64,000 nt of DNA, taken from contig AMFN01000004.1 in NCBI GenBank assembly GCA_000302695.1, positions 62,001 through 126,000 on the forward strand. Reading direction: 5' to 3'. Below the pieces are notes generated by a model, which was not told the DNA's origin, did not search any database, and was given only the letters and a program-made list of their open reading frames with translations. How positions within the stretch are numbered: position 1 is the stretch's first letter; the number at the start of each line of letters is the position of its first letter. This stretch comes from Enterobacteriaceae bacterium LSJC7. Lineage in GTDB: Bacteria; Pseudomonadota; Gammaproteobacteria; Enterobacterales; Enterobacteriaceae. The translations under genes were made by a program, and so were the position numbers. Of the stretch, positions 10,151 to 19,073 are shown piece after piece.

Positions 10151-11440
10151 TTAAAGAGAAAAAGTCAGCCGCAGCGCCAGCGTGCTCAGTGTTACCAGCA
10201 GTACCGGCAGCGTCATGATGATGCCGGTGCGCAAATAATATCCCCAGCTGATGGTCACATTTTTCTGAGCAAGCACATGCAGCCAGAGAAGCGTGGCCAG
10301 GCTGCCGATTGGCGTGATTTTAGGCCCTAAATCACAACCAATCACATTGGCATAAATCATGGCCTCTTTGATGGGGCCGGATGCCGCGCTGGCGTCAATG
10401 GACAGTGCGCCAATCAGTACCGTTGGCATGTTATTCATGACAGAAGACAAAAAGGCGCTCAGGAAACCGGTGCCGAGCGTGGCAACCCACAAACCCTGTT
10501 GTGCCAGACTGTTCAACAGGCCAGAGAGATACCCGGTCAGGCCTGCATTTCGTAACCCATAAACCACAAGGTACATCCCGAGCGAGAAAATCACGATTTG
10601 CCACGGCGCGCCTTTGAGCACCTTGCCGGTGTTGATGACGCGGCTTTTTCGGGCAACCACAAACAAAATCAACGCGCCCACAGCCGCAATGGCGCTTACC
10701 GGGATACCAAGCGGCTCCAGCAGGAAGAACCCTGCCAGCAAAAGAAGCAGCACGACCCAGCCTGCTTTAAACGTTGCGCCATCCTTAATGGCGCTGGCGG
10801 GCGCGTTAAGCCGGGAAAGCGCATAGACCGGCGGGATATCTTTGCGAAAGAAAAGATGCAGGGTGACCAGTGTGGCGATAATGGCCGCGAGATCCACAGG
10901 CACCATCACGCTGGCGTAGCGGGTGAATCCCAGGCTGAAAAAGTCAGCGGAGACGATATTGACCAGGTTCGAGACTATCAGCGGTAAACTCGCCGTATCC
11001 GCAATGAAGCCTGCGGCCATAACAAAGGCCAGCGTGGCGCGTTGACTGAACCCCAGCGCCATCAGCATGGCAATGACGATGGGCGTCAGGATGAGGGCGG
11101 CACCATCGTTGGCAAATAGCGCTGCGACGGCGGCACCCAGCAACACAATCCAGGTGAACAGCAGGCGACCGCGCCCGTTTCCCCAGCGCGCAACGTGCAG
11201 TGCTGCCCATTCGAAAAAGCCGGATTCATCCAGCAGCAGGCTGATGATAATGACAGCAATGAATGCCGCCGTCGCATTCCAGACAATATTCCAGACAACG
11301 GGAATATCGCCAACGTGAATGACGCCTGAAATGAGCGCCAGCACAGCGCCAATGCTCGCGCTCCATCCAATGCTTAATCCCCTGGGCTGCCAGATAACGA
11401 GGATAAGGGTGAACAAAAAGAGGGTCCCTGCCAGCAACAT
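10151..11440 (-). CDS. arsB: Arsenite/antimonite efflux permease
   Basis: ArsB is the inner-membrane arsenite/proton antiporter, with about 12 membrane segments. The start is taken as ATG 11440 ([10 protein letters not shown]...), giving 429 residues, the E. coli length, with GGAG six bases upstream. An in-frame TTG/ATG pair at 11455/11452 would add five residues (MMESN) without a good Shine-Dalgarno. Conserved blocks include [33 protein letters not shown] and [18 protein letters not shown]. It lies between arsR and arsC in one operon. Confidence 0.96.
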   Translation of the reverse strand: MLLAGTLFLFTLILVIWQPRGLSIGWSASIGAVLALISGVIHVGDIPVVWNIVWNATAAFIAVIIISLLLDESGFFEWAALHVARWGNGRGRLLFTWIVLLGAAVAALFANDGAALILTPIVIAMLMALGFSQRATLAFVMAAGFIADTASLPLIVSNLVNIVSADFFSLGFTRYASVMVPVDLAAIIATLVTLHLFFRKDIPPVYALSRLNAPASAIKDGATFKAGWVVLLLLLAGFFLLEPLGIPVSAIAAVGALILFVVARKSRVINTGKVLKGAPWQIVIFSLGMYLVVYGLRNAGLTGYLSGLLNSLAQQGLWVATLGTGFLSAFLSSVMNNMPTVLIGALSIDASAASGPIKEAMIYANVIGCDLGPKITPIGSLATLLWLHVLAQKNVTISWGYYLRTGIIMTLPVLLVTLSTLALRLTFSL

Positions 11441-11482
11441 GTTTGACTCCATCAAATGTGCTTTTGTGAATGTGATTAACGG

Positions 11483-11803
11483 TTAGCACAAACCTGCCGT
11501 TTTGTTTTCCAGCGTTTCCCGCACCGCTTCCCGCTGGCAATTCCATACCGTGGTGATGATATCTGCTGCCCAGGCGGGCATATGAGTAGAAAGCCGATAG
11601 TAGATCCACTTACCTTCCCTGCGGTCGATGACCAGCCCGGCATCGCGCAAAATAGCCATATGCCTTGACACCTTAGGCTGTGGTTGTGCCGTAGCAATGC
11701 AGATATCACAGACGCAAAGCTCACCGGTTTCTCTTAGCAGTAACACAACAGCCAACCGGGTTTCGTCGCAAAGAATTTTGAAGAGCTGAACAGGCTGTAG
11801 CAT
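11483..11803 (-). CDS. arsR: Arsenical resistance repressor ArsR
   Basis: This is a small winged-helix repressor of the ArsR/SmtB family. It releases the ars promoter when As(III) or Sb(III) binds the cysteines in [26 protein letters not shown] is the recognition helix region and [13 protein letters not shown] the wing. ATG 11803 is chosen because GAGG lies six bases upstream. ATG 11815, four codons earlier (MRHT), is the alternative and would place the start only 76 bp from that of arsH. It is the first gene of arsRBC and divergent from arsH. Confidence 0.93.
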   Translation of the reverse strand: MLQPVQLFKILCDETRLAVVLLLRETGELCVCDICIATAQPQPKVSRHMAILRDAGLVIDRREGKWIYYRLSTHMPAWAADIITTVWNCQREAVRETLENKTAGLC

Positions 11804-11840
11804 TGTGTGCCTCATTTCACTTACACTGATATGTATGCTA

Positions 11841-11860
11841 AATCATATGTGTTTGCTTTG
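11841..11860. promoter_or_regulatory. Probable ArsR operator in the arsR-arsH divergent region
   Basis: AATCATATGTGTTTGCTTTG closely resembles the E. coli ars operator core AATCATATGCGTTTTTGG, as recalled. It sits between the divergent arsR and arsH starts, so it could repress both units. No protein-binding data are implied. Confidence 0.65.
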
Positions 11861-11890
11861 AAACCCTCCATGGAAATTAAGGAACAGCCT

Positions 11891-12589
11891 GTGGAAAATT
11901 TACCTGCTATTGACCCTCATTTTTTTGACGACAGTATTGCCAAGCGCCTTCATGCTAGCGCCGCGCCGCGCATACTGATTTTGTATGGTTCAGTGCGCGA
12001 GCGTTCATACAGCCGCTTTGCCGCTGAAGAGGCGGGCCGCCTGCTGGTCAAAATGGGGGCCGAAGTAAAAATGTTTAACCCGTCGGGCCTGCCTCTGCCG
12101 GATGACGCGCCGGAAACACATCCGAAGGTGGTTGAGCTGCGCGAGCAGGTCAGGTGGTGTGACGGTATGGTCTGGAGCACCCCGGAGCGTCACGGTGCCA
12201 TGAGTTCGGTGATGAAGGCGCAAATAGACTGGATCCCCTTAAGCGAAGGCGCGATTCGTCCGTCGCAGGGTAAAACGCTGGCGCTTATGCAGGTCTGCGG
12301 CGGCTCGCAGTCTTTTAATGCCGTCAACCAAATGCGTATCCTGGGGCGCTGGATGAGGATGTTCACCATTCCCAACCAGTCTTCGGTTGCCAAAGCATGG
12401 CAGGAATTTGATGAAAATGGCCGTATGAAGCCGTCATCATGGTATGAGCGGATTGTGGATGTCACGGAGGAGCTGTTCAAGATAACGCTGTTGCTAAAAG
12501 GCCATACCGACTACCTTGCAGACCGCTACAGCGAGCGTAAGGAGACACATCAGGCGCTGTCTGAAAGAGTGAACCAGGCAAAGATTTAA
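11891..12589 (+). CDS. arsH: Arsenical resistance flavoprotein ArsH
   Basis: ArsH is an NADPH-dependent FMN reductase of the flavodoxin-like fold that oxidises trivalent organoarsenicals and aids arsenic resistance. GTG 11891 is preferred: AAGGA lies seven bases upstream, and it gives 232 residues starting [13 protein letters not shown], the usual ArsH beginning. Earlier in-frame starts (11807, 11870) would run through the presumed ArsR operator. The FMN loop is [16 protein letters not shown], and [14 protein letters not shown] is the second FMN-contacting motif. It is divergent from arsRBC. Confidence 0.94.
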   Translation: MENLPAIDPHFFDDSIAKRLHASAAPRILILYGSVRERSYSRFAAEEAGRLLVKMGAEVKMFNPSGLPLPDDAPETHPKVVELREQVRWCDGMVWSTPERHGAMSSVMKAQIDWIPLSEGAIRPSQGKTLALMQVCGGSQSFNAVNQMRILGRWMRMFTIPNQSSVAKAWQEFDENGRMKPSSWYERIVDVTEELFKITLLLKGHTDYLADRYSERKETHQALSERVNQAKI

Positions 12590-12809
12590 TCCTGCCCGGT
12601 GTCCCTTGCTGCAAACCATGAGCACGCACAGACGCCGCTGTGAACAGGCCTGGTGTTCACCCTGCCTTGCGCCAGGCCGTTATATCTGGGGCGCAGTTTC
12701 ATTCTTCGCAGCTCCGGCCCGCAGAGTACCATTGCTCCGGGTGGGTTTATTGTCGGGCAAATTAAGCGCAGTCGTTTAATAGGCTACTGTCAGAATTAGA
12801 CTTTGCCAG

Positions 12810-12926
12810 ATAAGCCCGGCGGGAAAAATAGTCGTGAATTAAGGCGACGGGTGATGCGAAATCACCACTGTGCAGCAAGCTGGCGTTGCTGCACGGTAAA
12901 TCCGGGCATAGCAATAAATAGCCCCT
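12810..12926 (+). ncRNA. Candidate structured RNA with an alternative terminator-like hairpin
   Basis: Read on the plus strand, GCCCGG (12814-12819) pairs with CCGGGC (12902-12907) and encloses three hairpins. These are GTCG/CGAC (12831-12834 with 12845-12848, weak), GGTGAT/ATCACC (12850-12855 with 12861-12866, loop GCGAA), and a perfect 9-bp stem GTGCAGCAA/TTGCTGCAC (12870-12878 with 12886-12894). The 3' strand of the outer stem can instead pair downstream (GGGC..TA with TAGCCC) before CTTTT, as in a riboswitch expression platform. No known family is assigned, although GCGAAATC and CGGTAA recall parts of the cobalamin riboswitch core. Confidence 0.35.
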
Positions 12927-12979
12927 TTTCCTGCGAGATAACACATGGAAAAATAATAAAAAACGATGTTAACAACTCG

Positions 12980-13012
12980 CCTTAATTATTAATTCCGCAT
13001 TAATAATTAAGG
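12980..13012. repeat. Perfect 14-bp inverted repeat
   Basis: CCTTAATTATTAAT (12980-12993) and ATTAATAATTAAGG (12999-13012) are perfect inverted copies around TCCGC. There is no T-run, so it may be an operator or cruciform-like site rather than a simple terminator. Confidence 0.7.
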
Positions 13013-13584
13013 TGTATTTCGTTAAGTGAAAACCAGTCGGACGAACGAGGCTGCCAAAACACCGTGGCACGCCCACAGCGGGATGTATCGTTTCTATCAA
13101 TGAATAAGATAGTTCTGTTATCGAATAAATTTGATACAATTGAATTGTGATTTGAATGAGAAATGATAAGCTGTGCACGATTTTGAGGTACTGAAATCCA
13201 TCCCTACAAACAAGCTCATATCTTTTATTTAACACAAACAATAATTAACAAAGCCGCTTGTTGCAGCTCAGGTGCATTCATCATTTTTACTGGACACTGA
13301 CCGCTCCCTGAAAGGAGAGCTGCCTGCTTTATTCGTTGGTGTGCTCTCCTGACGTTTACCTTTGAGGATGTGAAAAGCCGCAAGTCCCACTGAATACGGG
13401 ATTAAAACAGACTCTGGCGCGCAGAGCGCGTTCTGTTATATGCACTTTTCAGCAATTTGCATGGACGCAGTGATAAAAATTTTGCCGAACGTACTTCCGG
13501 TAGTGACCGCCCGGTCGGCTTAAGCGTTTTGAAAACGTGCGCCTTAACGCAGGCTTTCAGAATGTTTTTCCTGGAGTTTATGCA

Positions 13585-15084
13585 GTGAATGCGATTGAGT
13601 CCGAACAGATGATCAGTGAGAGTCGGTTATCCCGCCTTGATTCAAAAATATTTGTTATTGCCGTGACGCTGACCGGTTTTTTGCTGGTAGCCGCAATGCT
13701 GGGTTTTTTCTCATACCAGCGCCAGTTGTCCATTGCTGAAGCCGCCGCTAACGAACTGGCCCGGGCGATTGAAAGCGATCTGCACCACAACGAAAACTTT
13801 GCTGATGCCGTATCGGTGCTGTACATGCGCCTCAAGCGTGACGAAACCCGCAGCGCTGATAGCCACCAGGAGTACGATCGCGACCATAACATTTACGGCG
13901 TGAATCTGTATGAGGGTCAACCTGACCGCACGTTGCGCGGCACGTTGCAGTCCGTGCGCCCGCTGACGCAGGATACGCTGCGGTTGGCTCATGCCATTGA
14001 TATGGCAACAGAAATTGAAAGCAAAGATTCGCGCTACAGCAAAATGGAGCGCCGCTATTTCTTCTCGCGCGACAATCAATACATCTATATCGCCAACAAA
14101 ATGCCGCTGTCGCAATTTGTGTTCCAGCCGGACAGCGGCAAACACTATGGCATTCTTACCCTGCCGCAGTACGGCGTGTGGCTTAACCAAAAACTGCGCA
14201 CTGAGCCTGCCGCGCGCTCGGTGGAAGTCTCGCCGGTGTATATTGACTCCATCTCCGGCTCGCCGGTAATTACCGTGCAACACGCGGTGCTGGATCAAAA
14301 CCGCGACGATATTGTGCTGGGCTGGCTGTGTTTTGACTATCAGCAAAACGAGTTGCAGGGGATTGTGCAGAGTCTTGGTATCCATAAAAAGAACCGTTTT
14401 CTCAATGTCTTCCTGCTGGATAAACAAACCAATACCGAATTTCGCATTGTCGGCGAAAGCAGCGACGCCAAAGAAATGCGCGCCGCTATCAACGAGCGCT
14501 ACGAGGTTATTGTGTCGATTAGCCCGCTGCGCTATTACCTGACCCAGAACGGGCGCACTGATTTAATCATTCTGGCGCTCATCATGCTGTGTTTCATCGC
14601 CATCTACCTGATTTACAGCAGCACGGCGCGCGTGGCGCGCGAGCGAGCACTGCGCGATCCGCTAACGGGCTTGTATAACCGCAGCCTGCTCCAGAAGCTG
14701 GAAAGCCAGAAAGCCATCACGCCGGGGGCGCTGGTCATGATTGACTGCGATGAGTTTAAATTCATCAACGACACCCATGGTCATCCGACTGGTGACAGCG
14801 CGCTCAGGCACATCGGGCAATCCATTCTTGGGCGCATTAATCGCGAAACCGATTACGCCATTCGCATGGGCGGTGATGAGTTTCTCATTGTGTTTGAAAA
14901 TGCCAGCGTGTCCCAGGCGCAGGCCTGCATGGAACGGATTGAATATGATATTTCCCTGTTCAGCAGCGAGATGAAACTTGCTATTAGCTATGGCGTGACG
15001 GAGATTGCCCACGGTATGCCAATGAATGAGGCTATCGCCCATGCCGACAGCCTGATGTATAACGCCAAAAGAGGCAACTCCTGA
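13585..15084 (+). CDS. Membrane-anchored diguanylate cyclase with periplasmic sensor
   Basis: This enzyme makes cyclic di-GMP from GTP. The GTG start at 13585 is preferred because GGAG precedes it by 8 bp; the upstream in-frame ATG at 13537 lacks a ribosome site, and ATG 13609 is another option. The 499-residue product has a membrane segment (about 27-48), a ~280-residue periplasmic domain containing LRGTLQSVRPLTQDT as in E. coli DgcJ/YeaJ-type sensors, a second membrane segment near 325-345, and a GGDEF domain. The active site GGDEF (about 428-432) is intact, and the RETD five residues before it is a canonical inhibitory I-site. It is a single gene in accessory DNA; the signal sensed is unknown. 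Confidence 0.9.
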   Translation: MNAIESEQMISESRLSRLDSKIFVIAVTLTGFLLVAAMLGFFSYQRQLSIAEAAANELARAIESDLHHNENFADAVSVLYMRLKRDETRSADSHQEYDRDHNIYGVNLYEGQPDRTLRGTLQSVRPLTQDTLRLAHAIDMATEIESKDSRYSKMERRYFFSRDNQYIYIANKMPLSQFVFQPDSGKHYGILTLPQYGVWLNQKLRTEPAARSVEVSPVYIDSISGSPVITVQHAVLDQNRDDIVLGWLCFDYQQNELQGIVQSLGIHKKNRFLNVFLLDKQTNTEFRIVGESSDAKEMRAAINERYEVIVSISPLRYYLTQNGRTDLIILALIMLCFIAIYLIYSSTARVARERALRDPLTGLYNRSLLQKLESQKAITPGALVMIDCDEFKFINDTHGHPTGDSALRHIGQSILGRINRETDYAIRMGGDEFLIVFENASVSQAQACMERIEYDISLFSSEMKLAISYGVTEIAHGMPMNEAIAHADSLMYNAKRGNS

Positions 15085-15095
15085 ACCTCGCTTCG

Positions 15096-15113
15096 GCCCG
15101 CTGACCGGCGGGC
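15096..15113 (+). terminator. Hairpin downstream of diguanylate cyclase
   Basis: GCCCGC/GCGGGC arms with a 6-nt loop are followed by AACCCTTTCCC. The T-tract is weak, so it is only a possible terminator. Confidence 0.45.
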
Positions 15114-15250
15114 AACCCTTTCCCTCATTACCCCTCGTAAGGATGTGGCGAATTGCTTCATCGGCCAGAATGGCGTGTGTTAGGCTATTTATAAAATCTT
15201 GAACAAGGAACCGGGATGGAGTTCGTTACGTTGAGCCGGAGGCCGCGCCG

Positions 15251-16222
15251 ATGAAGAAAAAGACCTTATTCACGCTACTGTTGGTGGTGGTCGCTGTCTC
15301 GCTTGCTGTGTTATTTCGCACTCAGAACCAGAGCCTGCTGTTGCAGGGCGAAGTGGATGCACCAGAAGTCATTGTCACGTCAAAAGCCAAAGGGCGCGTG
15401 GTGGAGCGACTGGTGGAACGCGGTGACGATGTTAAAGCAGGCCAGCTATTAATGACGCTGGAGGCTCCCGAGTTGATTGCACAACTCCAGGCCGCGCAGG
15501 CCAGCCGCGACCAGGCTGAGGCTCAACTCAGTCTCTCCATGAACGGCACCCGCGAAGAAAGCCTCCGTAATCTGAAGGCAACGCTTGCACAGGCTCAGGC
15601 CGATTACCGCAACGCGCAGGATATTTACGCGCGCAACCAGCGTGTTGCGGCGAAAGGCTATGTGTCGGCCCAGGAGCTTGAGCAGTCGCGCAGCACGCGC
15701 GATGCGGCCTGGGAGAAAGTACAGGCGGCAAAAGCCAATCTCGATGAAGGCATCAACGGTGACCGCGTTGAGCAGCGTGCTGTGTATGCCGCCCAGTTGC
15801 GCCAGGCCGAGCAGCAGTTGCTGGAGATAAAAGTTCAGACCGACGATCTCAACGTGCGCTCGCCCGTTGACGGTGAAGTCGGGCCTATTCCTGCCGAAGT
15901 GGGCGAGTTGCTCAATGCCTCCAGTCCATTGCTTACGCTGGTGCGCCAGCCGCAGGCGTATTTTGTTTTTAACCTGCGTGAAGACATTCTCGCCCACGTG
16001 CGTAAAGGCGACAAAGTGAAGCTGCGGGTGCCAGGCCTTGATAACCAGATTATTGAGGCCGAGGTGCGCTATATTGCGCCGCTTGGCGATTACGCGACTC
16101 GCCGCGCTACGCGGGCGACCGGTGATTTTGATTTAAAAACCTTCGAGGTCCGCCTGTGGCCGACCCAGCCGGTTGACGGGCTACGACAGGGAATGAGTGC
16201 GCTATGGCAATGGAAGGTCTGA
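15251..16222 (+). CDS. HlyD/EmrA-family membrane fusion protein
   Basis: This is a periplasmic adaptor anchored by one N-terminal membrane segment (residues 5-22). It has a biotinyl-lipoyl half-motif (APEVIVTSKAKGRVV), a long alpha-helical hairpin rich in Ala/Gln/Glu (about 75-190), the second lipoyl half and a beta-barrel (VRSPVDGEVG). Such proteins link an inner-membrane transporter to an outer-membrane channel. The 323 residues resemble E. coli YhiI. It overlaps the following ABC-2 permease by 19 bp, which implies translational coupling. The substrate is unknown. Confidence 0.9.
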   Translation: MKKKTLFTLLLVVVAVSLAVLFRTQNQSLLLQGEVDAPEVIVTSKAKGRVVERLVERGDDVKAGQLLMTLEAPELIAQLQAAQASRDQAEAQLSLSMNGTREESLRNLKATLAQAQADYRNAQDIYARNQRVAAKGYVSAQELEQSRSTRDAAWEKVQAAKANLDEGINGDRVEQRAVYAAQLRQAEQQLLEIKVQTDDLNVRSPVDGEVGPIPAEVGELLNASSPLLTLVRQPQAYFVFNLREDILAHVRKGDKVKLRVPGLDNQIIEAEVRYIAPLGDYATRRATRATGDFDLKTFEVRLWPTQPVDGLRQGMSALWQWKV

Positions 16223-17358
16223 GGGTTGGCTGGAACTGCTTCAGCCTCGCCTTTCGCCGGGAAGTTCGCGCCGCGTTTCGTAAACCCGTCATGCACTGGC
16301 TTGGCTGGTGCTTCCCGCTGCTGTTGTTTGGGCTGATTGGCAGTAACTTCTCCGAAGGTACGCTGATGGAACTGCCGGTGTCAGTGGTGGATAACGACAA
16401 CAGCCAGCTTTCGCGCCAACTGGTGCGCAAGCTCGACGCCGGTTCGCACGCTCGCCTGGCACCGGTTTCAGGCGGCCTGGAGGAGGCCAAAGAGCGGCTA
16501 CGCAGCGCGCAGGATTACGGTGTGCTGTATATTCCGCTTAATTTTGAAGCCGATGTGCTGGCAGGCCGCCAGCCCAGCGCCATCTTCTACTATAACGCGC
16601 TGTTTTATGGCGCCGGACTGTATTCCACCCAGGACTTCAGCGCCCTCATCACCGACCTGAACACCCAATACCGCCCGATAGTTGCCGCCAGTATTGGTAA
16701 AACGGTGCCGACGCTGGCCCAGGTGAACCTGTCTTACGACAGCCTGTTTAACGCCAGCGGCAGCTACGTTTATTACCAGCAGTTTGCTGCCACTATCCAT
16801 CTGCTCCAGCTTTTTGTCGTCACCTGCATGATTTACGTGCTGGCGCGCAGCAAGCCGCTTATCTATTCAAGCTCGTTTAGCATGTCGCTGTTAGGCAAAA
16901 TTGCGCCCTATACGCTGTGCTATACCGCGTTGTTAATGGTGGAGCTGGCGCTGCTGGTGTGGGTGTTTGATGCCCGCGTGGTAGGCAACCCGGTGTATAT
17001 GCTGCTGGTGGGTTTCTTTTATGTGATGGCGGCGCAAAGCATTGGTTTGCTGCTGTTTACTTTCACCGGCAGCGCCATTACCGCGTACACACTGATGGGC
17101 ATTTTGGTGGGGATTGCGCTTACGTTTTCTGGCACCGTTATCCCAACGCTCTCCATGCCGCCGATTGCACAGCTTATCTCCAATATTGAACCACTTACCC
17201 ACGCGCTGTCTGCCATGTTTGATATCTTCCTGCGTCAGGTCCCGGGGCGGCCTGTTATCAGCGTGTGCGCCATGCTGCTTCTCTATCCGCTGGTGGCTGG
17301 GTTACTGGTGCGAAAACGCCTGCCTGCGCGCCTGCGTAAGCAGGAGGTGGTGGTGTGA
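16204..17358 (+). CDS. ABC-2 type permease (first of a pair)
   Basis: This inner-membrane permease belongs to the ABC-2/YhhJ group. It has an N-terminal membrane segment (about 30-48), a large periplasmic loop (LMELPVSVVDNDNSQLSRQLVR...), and five C-terminal membrane helices from about residue 200. The 384-residue frame starts inside the end of the adaptor gene and ends overlapping the next permease by 4 bp (GTGA). No ATP-binding domain is fused to it and none is encoded beside it, so the energising ATPase is unidentified. Confidence 0.88.
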   Translation: MAMEGLRVGWNCFSLAFRREVRAAFRKPVMHWLGWCFPLLLFGLIGSNFSEGTLMELPVSVVDNDNSQLSRQLVRKLDAGSHARLAPVSGGLEEAKERLRSAQDYGVLYIPLNFEADVLAGRQPSAIFYYNALFYGAGLYSTQDFSALITDLNTQYRPIVAASIGKTVPTLAQVNLSYDSLFNASGSYVYYQQFAATIHLLQLFVVTCMIYVLARSKPLIYSSSFSMSLLGKIAPYTLCYTALLMVELALLVWVFDARVVGNPVYMLLVGFFYVMAAQSIGLLLFTFTGSAITAYTLMGILVGIALTFSGTVIPTLSMPPIAQLISNIEPLTHALSAMFDIFLRQVPGRPVISVCAMLLLYPLVAGLLVRKRLPARLRKQEVVV

Positions 17359-18482
17359 GACGCTACTGGGCCACTTTCACCAAAGTGTTGATGGGCATGC
17401 TTGAGCGCCCGATGTGGCTGATGCTGCTGGTGTCACTGTGCATTATGAGCACCGTTTATGTGCACCGCACGGTGTGGGATCTGCCTGTGGCGGTGGTGGA
17501 CCAGGATCACAGCCCGGCGAGCCGCCTGCTTATTCGCAACCTCGACGCGACCTCCAAAATCAGCATGCGCAGTTACGACAGCCTGGACGAGGCGATTCAC
17601 GATCTGGGTTGGCGCAAATTGTTTGCTGTCATCATTATGCCAACAGACCTGGAGAAAAAACTGCTCAGCGGCAAAGCAGTGACCATCCCGGTGTATGGCG
17701 ATGCCACCAACCGCCTGGCAAACGGCCAGATCCAGCAGGATGTTGTGGCGGCCTATAAGGAAATGCTCAACCACTACGATGTGGCGCTAATGCTCGGTAG
17801 TGGCTTTAGCGAACGCCAGGCGATGGTCATACTCTCCCCCATTGTCGGCCAGGCGGTGGATGTGTTTAACCCCGGCATCAGCTTTGCGGCCATTGTTTTT
17901 CCGGGCCTGCTGGTGATGCTACTGCAACACTCGCTGATGATTGCCAGCGTGCGCGTCAGCATTGTGTTGCGCGCACAGGGTAAGCCGCCGCTGCCGGTCT
18001 ATCTCGGCGGGCTGTCGGCGCTGCTGCCTATCTGGCTGTTTTTATCTATTGTGTTGTTTGTGCTCTGGCCGTGGGTGCTGGGCTATCGCCAGACCGCGTC
18101 AATCCCGGAGATTTTGCTGCTGACGTTCCCGTTTCTGTTGGCGGTGCTGGGGCTGGGCAAACTGTTGACCGAGTGCCTGCGCAGTGTGGAAATGATTTAT
18201 CTGACGCTGTCGTTCATTACGATGCCGGTGTTTTATCTGTCGGGAACTATCTGGCCGCTTCAGGCCATGCCGGACTGGGTGCGCATGGTGTCGTCCTTTT
18301 TACCGTCTACCTGGGCCACCAAAGCGATAGCGGGCGTTAACCAGATGGGGTTGTCCTGGCACCTGGCGCTGCACGATATACTGATATTACTGCTGCTGGG
18401 GGCATTTTACGCCGCGCTGGGCGTGGGCGTGGGACTGGTGCGCGATAGCGCTCGCCTGCGTATGCTGCTCAGGCGCAAATAA
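17355..18482 (+). CDS. ABC-2 type permease (second of a pair)
   Basis: This is a 375-residue permease with the same plan as its neighbour: an N-terminal helix, a periplasmic loop beginning LPVAVVDQDHSPASRLLIRN, then five or six membrane helices and a basic C-terminus (LRMLLRRK). GTG 17355 overlaps the upstream stop codon by 4 bp, so the two permeases probably form a heterodimer. The loop motif VVD(N/Q)D(N/H)S is shared between the paralogues. A hairpin follows the stop. The substrate cannot be inferred. Confidence 0.88.
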   Translation: MRRYWATFTKVLMGMLERPMWLMLLVSLCIMSTVYVHRTVWDLPVAVVDQDHSPASRLLIRNLDATSKISMRSYDSLDEAIHDLGWRKLFAVIIMPTDLEKKLLSGKAVTIPVYGDATNRLANGQIQQDVVAAYKEMLNHYDVALMLGSGFSERQAMVILSPIVGQAVDVFNPGISFAAIVFPGLLVMLLQHSLMIASVRVSIVLRAQGKPPLPVYLGGLSALLPIWLFLSIVLFVLWPWVLGYRQTASIPEILLLTFPFLLAVLGLGKLLTECLRSVEMIYLTLSFITMPVFYLSGTIWPLQAMPDWVRMVSSFLPSTWATKAIAGVNQMGLSWHLALHDILILLLLGAFYAALGVGVGLVRDSARLRMLLRRK

Positions 18483-18502
18483 CCGCCCCGGCGTTGGGGC
18501 GG
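18483..18502. terminator. GC hairpin between the ABC-2 operon and yjcB
   Basis: CCGCCCC/GGGGCGG (18483-18489 with 18496-18502) lies between convergent genes. T-runs on either side are poor (ggcttttacg on the plus strand), so it may be a bidirectional but weak terminator. Confidence 0.55.
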
Positions 18503-18512
18503 CAGGCGGCTT

Positions 18513-18791
18513 TTACGGCAGCATCATTGGCCATTCCGGCGGGGTCTGGCTTATCACTTCCATCGTCACGTCTTTCACGTGAGCCCAGATAAGCGGTAAG
18601 TCAGCACTCAGGCCGAGCAGACCCGTGGCAAACCAGCAGGAGGCGGCAATGCCAAGTCCGCTGGAAACCACCGCAAGAAACGGATAATCCGCCTTACGAA
18701 AGCGGACATTGAGCGTGCTGGCAAAGAACATAAGCACCGCGCTGATTAACTGCCAGCGCATTAAAACCACGCCAGTGGTGATGGTAGCCAT
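18513..18791 (-). CDS. yjcB: Small inner-membrane protein YjcB
   Basis: This is a 92-residue hydrophobic protein closely similar to E. coli YjcB (MATxTTGVVLxRWQLxSAV start and PPEWPM end). It has two or three membrane helices, and its function is unknown. In E. coli yjcB follows ssb directly; here about 9 kb of accessory genes separates them, while the soxS side stays conserved except that E. coli pdeC (yjcC) is missing. Confidence 0.88.
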   Translation of the reverse strand: MATITTGVVLMRWQLISAVLMFFASTLNVRFRKADYPFLAVVSSGLGIAASCWFATGLLGLSADLPLIWAHVKDVTMEVISQTPPEWPMMLP

Positions 18792-19073
18792 GAAACCGAA
18801 TCCTCAAAGCAAACTTATTACGCAGCACAGCATGCACGCAGTCGCGTAGACAGGGAAAAGGCCGCAGAGAATAAGTTGTCGCAGAAAATGTAAATTCACG
18901 CCCTGTTGCACAGGACTTGTGAAGTCTATCACGCTTGGTGATAAATTCACCAGTGCGTTGTGCGTTTTTTAGCGCCCTGGTGTGGCATAAGGCGGAGGAA
19001 AAGGGCAGCGACCTTAGCGTAATGCGTTGTCGGTTGCCCTGATGACGGCAGAATAAAGGGGCGGGTTCATCGC

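Larger units (their letters stand above)
12590..13584. other. Gene-free kilobase rich in inverted repeats
   Basis: No credible coding region was found in ~995 bp between arsH and the diguanylate cyclase. A 90-codon minus-strand frame at 12969-13241 looks spurious. It contains a multi-stem fold at 12810-12926, a perfect 14-bp palindrome at 12980-13012, and an 8-bp inverted repeat (AGGAGAGC 13313-13320 with GCTCTCCT 13343-13350). Base composition becomes AT-rich after 12940. The diguanylate cyclase promoter presumably lies near the right end. Confidence 0.6.

Noticed and set aside
12810-12926. tRNA or classical cobalamin riboswitch
   Set aside because: No T-loop TTCGA motif or tRNA lengths, and the conserved riboswitch elements are incomplete and in the wrong order; kept only as an unclassified fold.
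12969-13241. 90-codon minus-strand gene in the gap before the diguanylate cyclase
   Set aside because: Weak start context, AT-rich random-looking product and overlap with the 14-bp palindrome.
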